From the NCBI GenBank assembly GCA_033297205.1, contig MU859068.1, forward strand, positions 248,001 to 312,000: a DNA stretch of 64,000 nucleotides. Direction: 5' to 3'. Under the pieces are notes generated by a model. That model made no database searches, was not told the origin of the DNA, and was given only the letters and a program-made list of their open reading frames with translations. How positions within the stretch are numbered: position 1 is the first letter of the stretch; every line of letters begins with the position of its first letter. The stretch is from Pseudoneurospora amorphoporcata. Lineage: Eukaryota; Ascomycota; Sordariomycetes; Sordariales; Sordariaceae. Position numbers and translations under genes: made by a program. Positions 59,924 to 64,000 of this stretch are shown piece after piece.

Positions 59924-61249
59924 TTAGATCATGATCCTCCTGAGCCCTTCTGTGCCCGCAAACACTTTCCTACCCGTAACCGCACACCTCCCCTCTCCAC
60001 TCTCCCACTTGCCCTCCCGCTCCTTAGTCATGAACTTCTCCTGTCTGGCATGCGTCCCGCTCATCCACTTGTGTATGCACGAAAAGCAGTAGACCACGCC
60101 GGTCTGACACGCCGCCGGCGTCTGTATCTCGTCCTCACAAATGGGGCAGAGGTCCGAGCTCTTGGGCGGTGGCACCGTGAAGATGGGCAGCAGCGTCGAA
60201 GCCGCTATGGGCGCTGTCTCCGGCGTCGGCTCCTTGCTTTCTTCAGTCTCATCCGCCTTCTCCTCCTCCACCACCACTCCATCCTCCGACGTCCTGGTGA
60301 TCTTCGGCTTGGGTTTATTCCTCGCCTGCGCCTCCACCAAACCCGTCACCGTCGGCGGCGGCAGATCCAGGCTCTCGGCCGCCTTGCGACTCAGCTGCTT
60401 CGCGAAGTCGGAAGCGTACCACCACTCGAGGAACTTGAGTGCAAAGATACTTGTCGGTAGAACCAGGCTCAAACCACCCATCAACCGCCGTCCCATATTT
60501 CGTGGACTCAACAACGACCCTCCTGACCTGGGCGCCCCGCCCTTAGCAACAGCCTTCTCCAAAGCGTCAATAGCCTGATAATCAGCGCCATTCATCCTCC
60601 TCACTCTCGTCCCAATCATCCACAGGAACGGATTATGGTACTTGGTGTTATCGAACAGATACCCCAAGTTAAACGCCAACATGGCAAAGTAGTAGGCCGC
60701 ATTCAAACTCGGATAAACGTTCCTCAAAAACCAGCGATAATAATAAAGGAACCGTTCCTTCATCTTGGCGCCCTTGGCCGGCGGACGCGTATACTGCCCA
60801 CCCAACATGGCGCGGGGGGCATCCACCTCGTACGCCTCATCCAGCTTCCTCTTGAGGTATGGAATCCCGACCATGACAGCCAGGTTCTTCCAGATGTCCG
60901 CATCTGACAACTTGAGCGCATCGCGGACTACGTTCGGAGCAGAGGCCGCGGCGCGGGGGATTTCGGCCGCGAGGGCCTTCTCGCGCTTGAGCCCGTAGAA
61001 GTGCTCGGTGAATGAACCGCCGCGGGTTTTGAGGTAGTGCCGCTCGACTAGCAAGCCTGCAAGGGCGTACAGCTCGTCGAAGGAGTTGAGGATGCGGAGG
61101 AGGTAGCGCGGGTAGCGGTGCGTGAGGACCGTCAGGAGGTAGCGCAGGGTTGGAGGGAGGAGGGAGGCGAGCTGTTGTTCGGATAAAAGCTCGAAGAGGG
61201 AGGGCTTGCCGTCGTCGAAGGTGCCGCGGAGGGCGGTGACGAATTCCAT
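59924..61249 (-). CDS. pex12: Peroxin PEX12, peroxisomal RING E3 component
   Basis: Integral peroxisomal membrane protein that works with PEX2 and PEX10 to ubiquitinate the import receptor PEX5 for recycling. Single exon, 441 residues. The N-terminal Pex2/Pex12 domain shows the family blocks LSEQQLASLLPP, HRYPRYLLR and ERHYLKTRGGSFTEHFYGLK, then VYPSLNAAYYFAMLAFN and a hydrophobic helix around FALKFLEWWY. An acidic low-complexity insert precedes the C-terminal zinc finger: LCPICEDEIQTPAACQTG, then YCFSCIHKWM and CAVTGRKV. This is the five-cysteine-type, partly degenerate RING characteristic of PEX12. Length fits fungal orthologues. ATG at 61249 begins the typical MEFVTALRG. Confidence 0.97.
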   Translation of the reverse strand: MEFVTALRGTFDDGKPSLFELLSEQQLASLLPPTLRYLLTVLTHRYPRYLLRILNSFDELYALAGLLVERHYLKTRGGSFTEHFYGLKREKALAAEIPRAAASAPNVVRDALKLSDADIWKNLAVMVGIPYLKRKLDEAYEVDAPRAMLGGQYTRPPAKGAKMKERFLYYYRWFLRNVYPSLNAAYYFAMLAFNLGYLFDNTKYHNPFLWMIGTRVRRMNGADYQAIDALEKAVAKGGAPRSGGSLLSPRNMGRRLMGGLSLVLPTSIFALKFLEWWYASDFAKQLSRKAAESLDLPPPTVTGLVEAQARNKPKPKITRTSEDGVVVEEEKADETEESKEPTPETAPIAASTLLPIFTVPPPKSSDLCPICEDEIQTPAACQTGVVYCFSCIHKWMSGTHARQEKFMTKEREGKWESGEGRCAVTGRKVFAGTEGLRRIMI

Positions 61250-62084
61250 TTTTGACAGCTGTGGTTTTGTGGTTTTGGGTTGGTAATGTGGGCGGGATGG
61301 GATGGGCTCCCGCCGGTTTGAATTGGGGGGTTATTGGGTCTCGAGATGCGGGATCGGGATCGGTGTCGCACGATTACGGAGTTGTTGATCGCCTCGATGT
61401 TATGCCGTCGGCGCGATTGTCGTCGGATGATGATCCGTCAATGAAATTGTCGATTTGTCGTTGTCAGGCTCACAAATGTCCGGAATGGAATTGAAGACGC
61501 AGAAACGGGGCCGCGGTTCGAGAAACGGGGCTGGACCTCCTGGAATGTCGTGAACAAGGGGCCGGGGGAGGAGGCCCAAGGAGTGGATGTCGCAACGCAC
61601 CAAAAGTGGCACTTCCTATTTAGCACTGTCAGTGGGTGGACATTTCAGTTCCAGCTGAAGTCAGCGCATGTTTGCCCGCTTGCCGCCATTGGATCTTGCA
61701 TCGTGGACACCTTGATAGCCGAGGCTGTACCCCAAGAATTGTTAATGGATACACCTGGATGGAACCATCTATCCCCCTGTGACAGTCACGGCAGGCATAC
61801 CCCCTCTTTTGTTTTTTGTCACTGTTTCTGTTTCCCGCTCCTTACAAAATCCTACTATACCGGTACATACTTCCTGTTTGGTACGTTGCGGTTGTACTAA
61901 CACCGACAACGGAAATCTACAACCGCCCTGCCGCATTACCACTGCAAGCCGCAGTTATAATTTATTTACTTTATTACTACCCGTCCCGCATTACTTGGAA
62001 CAAAAAAAAATGACAATCCGTACCTATCATCGCCCAGTAAAGACATCTGAAGTCGTCGTTGTTTCGCTATCTCAAGACGGGAAA
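61250..62084. other. Divergent promoter region between PEX12 and the thioesterase
   Basis: Separates PEX12 (-) from the thioesterase (+). It holds only short frames. The thioesterase reading frame stays open upstream of its chosen ATG at 62085 as far as 61779, with another in-frame ATG at 62010. Confidence 0.5.
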
Positions 62085-63103
62085 ATGGCCGGTCAAGGAC
62101 AAGGAAAGGGGTCATCACCGCCAAAGAGCGGTGGTCAACATCAACCACCACCACCACCACCACCACAGAGTCAACAACAGCAAAGTCAACGACAACAGCC
62201 TTCAAGGAGTGCAGGTGCAGGACCAAGCAACACCGTCGACCCAAGTTTGCTGGAATATACCGGCGAGCAACGAATACTCGAACTGAACCGACGAGAACTC
62301 GAGAAAGCTTCTAGCGGTGATGCCGGCGACCATGTGCGTCACCATCTTTTACCACCTTCACCACCATTACTTCACCTCACCATCTTTACCACCTTCACTT
62401 TCCGCATGGACTTGCGAGATCCAGAAAGTCCAAGACAGTCCGGCAACGTGGGGTTAAAGGTCAAGACAAGGTCTGCCAGATGCATCATCATCAACAACAC
62501 AGCCATGTTTTGAACATGCAGCCAAAGAAAGGCAAATGGCAGACAGACTTCCACAAGTTTGACCCTTTGTGCGTTGCCGGGGATGACCTTGTTGGGTTTC
62601 GGATCTCGCGAGTTTATACGGGGTTCCATCCCATCATGACCACTACTTCACATCACCACCTTCAAAAATAAACACTAACAAAATTCCAGGACTGGACCTC
62701 CTCCCTGATCCCTCACCTCAAACTCCTCTCCTCCGACCCCTCTCTCCCGCACCCCAAGGCCTTTTTCCGCTACATCGTCCAGCCGCAACACTGCAACCGT
62801 CTCGGCAACCTACACGGCGGCTGCATCGCCACGCTATTCGATTACTGCACCACCATGCCTCTTGCCCTAGTTTCCAAGCCGGGGTTCTGGTATTACCTGG
62901 GCGTGAGCAGGACTTTGAACACGACTTACCTTCGACCGATCCCGGTGGGCACCGAGATCTTTATCGAGTGCGAGGTTGTGGCTATCGGGAAGAGACTGGC
63001 GACCTTGAGCGGGAAGATGAGGAGGGCGGTTGATGGAGCGCTGCTGGCTACTTGTGAGCATGGAAAGTTTAATACTGATCCGGAGGCTGGGGGCAAGTTG
63101 TGA
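62085..63103 (+). CDS. Hotdog-fold acyl-CoA thioesterase (ACOT13/PaaI-like)
   Basis: Hydrolyses acyl-CoA thioesters (family inference). Two exons, 62085-62333 and 62690-63103, give 220 residues. The intron of 356 bp is the longest in the window and has a CACTAACA branch site and CCAG acceptor. The N-terminal 50 residues are Pro/Gln-rich and disordered. The hotdog domain begins near HPKAFFRYIVQPQHCNRLGN; the catalytic helix has the family motif LHGGCIATLFDYCTTM, followed by strands SRTLNTTYLRPIPVGTEIFI and VAIGKRLATLSGKM. The short conserved tail ends CEHGKFNT. An in-frame ATG 75 bases upstream (62010) would add 25 residues; 62085 was preferred for its A at -3 and G at +4. Confidence 0.85.
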
Positions 63104-63441
63104 GTGATTGCTTCGCTCTAGGGATAAGACGGAACCTTTGAAGAAAGATGAGATCTGAGATCTGAGGTCAATGTGTTGTTGTTGTTGTTGTTGTTTGTAG
63201 TAAGGTATTAGCGGGCAGATATGATAGTAGGTACAGACACAAATACAATACAATACGTAAGGGGATGTCAAGGAGGAAATCTCAGGCAAGGCAAGTAGAT
63301 ATGTGCGTCAATATTGATTTGTTCCCGTTCCCACGAAGCTTACTTGGTGCCATACTATATGATATGTTGACTCGTTAGTCATCTTCAACCACTTCATGCT
63401 TTTCAAATCGAGAAAGACATACAAAGAGACAGTAAGTCCTG
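63104..63441. other. Short intergenic between convergent genes
   Basis: 3' flanks of the thioesterase (+) and of the F-box-type gene (-). A (GTT)n tract lies at 63174-63197. Confidence 0.6.
63174..63197. repeat. (GTT)n microsatellite
   Basis: About seven to eight GTT units read directly in the 3' flank of the thioesterase gene. Confidence 0.9.
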
Positions 63442-64000
63442 CTATGGTCCATGCTGTCCCTGCTGACCGCCGCGGGGGCGCACAGCCTCGAGATCCGAGA
63501 TCTTCCAAAACGCCGTAGGTCCGCAAGGCCCATCAGGGCTGTGATCCCTGTCAGACACATGGTCAGTATCCAGAGAAGCCGAGAAAAGGGGGGAGTGATC
63601 AGTGATATCATAACATACTTGTCAAACCAGTTACCAATCACTCCGCGAGCGGACTTGATACCCCCGATCTGGATCCCCTCGCTCCGCCATCTCTCCTCGC
63701 CGTCGTACAGAGAAGACGTCGTCCACCGGACCTCGCCCTCGGGAGTCATTCGCACGATCCCTGCGACTGCCGTTGTCAATAACCATATCGCAGTTGGGAA
63801 TGTCAGGGTCATGCACTCACCTCTCAGTCCCCAAGTGAGGCGCGCCTCTCCGGGAGACCCGTCGAATGACCGAGCGTAACCCTTCCAGTGTACGATGGGC
63901 CAGGCCCTCCCCTTGACCTCAGGATGTCCCGTGCCTGGCTCGGGGTAGGTAATTCTGTGGACATTGATCTTCATCATGAGCAACTTTGTTGCCTCTCCCA
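63442..64000 (-). CDS. F-box-type fungal protein, C-terminal part (cut by window edge)
   Basis: The 3' end of a minus-strand gene whose start lies beyond the window. Three exon segments join in frame: 64000-63821, 63760-63619 and 63547-63442, with introns of 60 and 71 bp (GTGAGT..GCAG and GTATGT..ACAG). The coded C-terminus includes MMKINVHRITYPEPG, FDGSPGEARLTWGLRG, MTPEGEVRWTT, YDGEERWRSEGIQIGG, ARGVIGNWFDKDH and GPCGPTAFWKISD. This tail, with its repeated W and G positions, matches the C-terminal region of filamentous-fungal F-box proteins; the F-box itself would be upstream and is not seen. The role would be substrate recruitment to an SCF ubiquitin ligase if the assignment is right. Confidence 0.65.

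Overview
This window is nuclear DNA from a filamentous ascomycete, most likely a Neurospora-like member of the Sordariales. The evidence is short spliceosomal introns (mostly 50-150 bp) with fungal GT..CTAAC..YAG signals, long single-exon ORFs with low-complexity runs (polyN, polyQ), an intron-containing nuclear tRNA-Phe, and AT-rich relics with transition-only divergence typical of repeat-induced point mutation (RIP). The organism is inferred from style; no species-specific marker was checked. Splice junctions were read by eye from frame continuity and consensus. Every multi-exon model that is complete in the window sums to an exact multiple of three; the final F-box-type model is cut by the window edge.

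Layout. 1-4.1 kb: no gene recognised. 4.3-5.9 kb: delta-9 fatty-acid desaturase with a C-terminal cytochrome b5 domain (+). 7.8-12.0 kb: a very large composite transcription factor (-) with a Zn2Cys6-like cluster, TALE homeodomain, C2H2 finger(s) and five CENP-B-like helix-turn-helix repeats. 12.9-14.0 kb: single-pass membrane protein with a Cys-containing ectodomain (-). 16.2-19.2 kb: 1004-residue low-complexity protein (+). 20.1-21.6 kb: Prs1-type PRPP synthetase (-). 22.3-25.9 kb: repeat island with AT-rich RIP-like sequence split by a 751-bp terminal-inverted-repeat element, followed by a hairpin-rich LTR-like relic. 26.2-28.0 kb: Asteroid/XPG-type nuclease-like protein (+). 28.7-29.8 kb: deoxyhypusine hydroxylase (+). 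30.1-30.7 kb: RNA polymerase I subunit A12 (-). 30.8-31.6 kb: one miniature inverted-repeat element nested in another. 32.5-38.6 kb: Scc2/NIPBL cohesin loader (+).

38.6-47.5 kb and 49.1-51.2 kb hold almost nothing recognisable except a ten-exon LaeA-like methyltransferase at 47.5-49.1 kb, which no single reading frame reveals. 51.2-51.9 kb: mitochondrial Aim41/YqeY-like protein (+). 55.2-58.5 kb: SNF2/HLTF-like helicase with RING (+). 59.4 kb: tRNA-Phe(GAA). 59.9-61.2 kb: peroxin PEX12 (-). 62.1-63.1 kb: hotdog acyl-CoA thioesterase (+). 63.4 kb to the end: 3' part of an F-box-type fungal protein (-), cut by the window edge.

The genes are mainly unlinked housekeeping functions: lipid desaturation, purine precursor supply, eIF5A hypusination, Pol I transcription, cohesin loading, chromatin/DNA-repair helicase and peroxisome import. 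There is no operon and no obvious biosynthetic cluster. The unusual material is the composite transcription factor, the repeat island at 22-26 kb, the nested inverted-repeat element at 30.8-31.6 kb, and the isolated methyltransferase in a gene-poor stretch.
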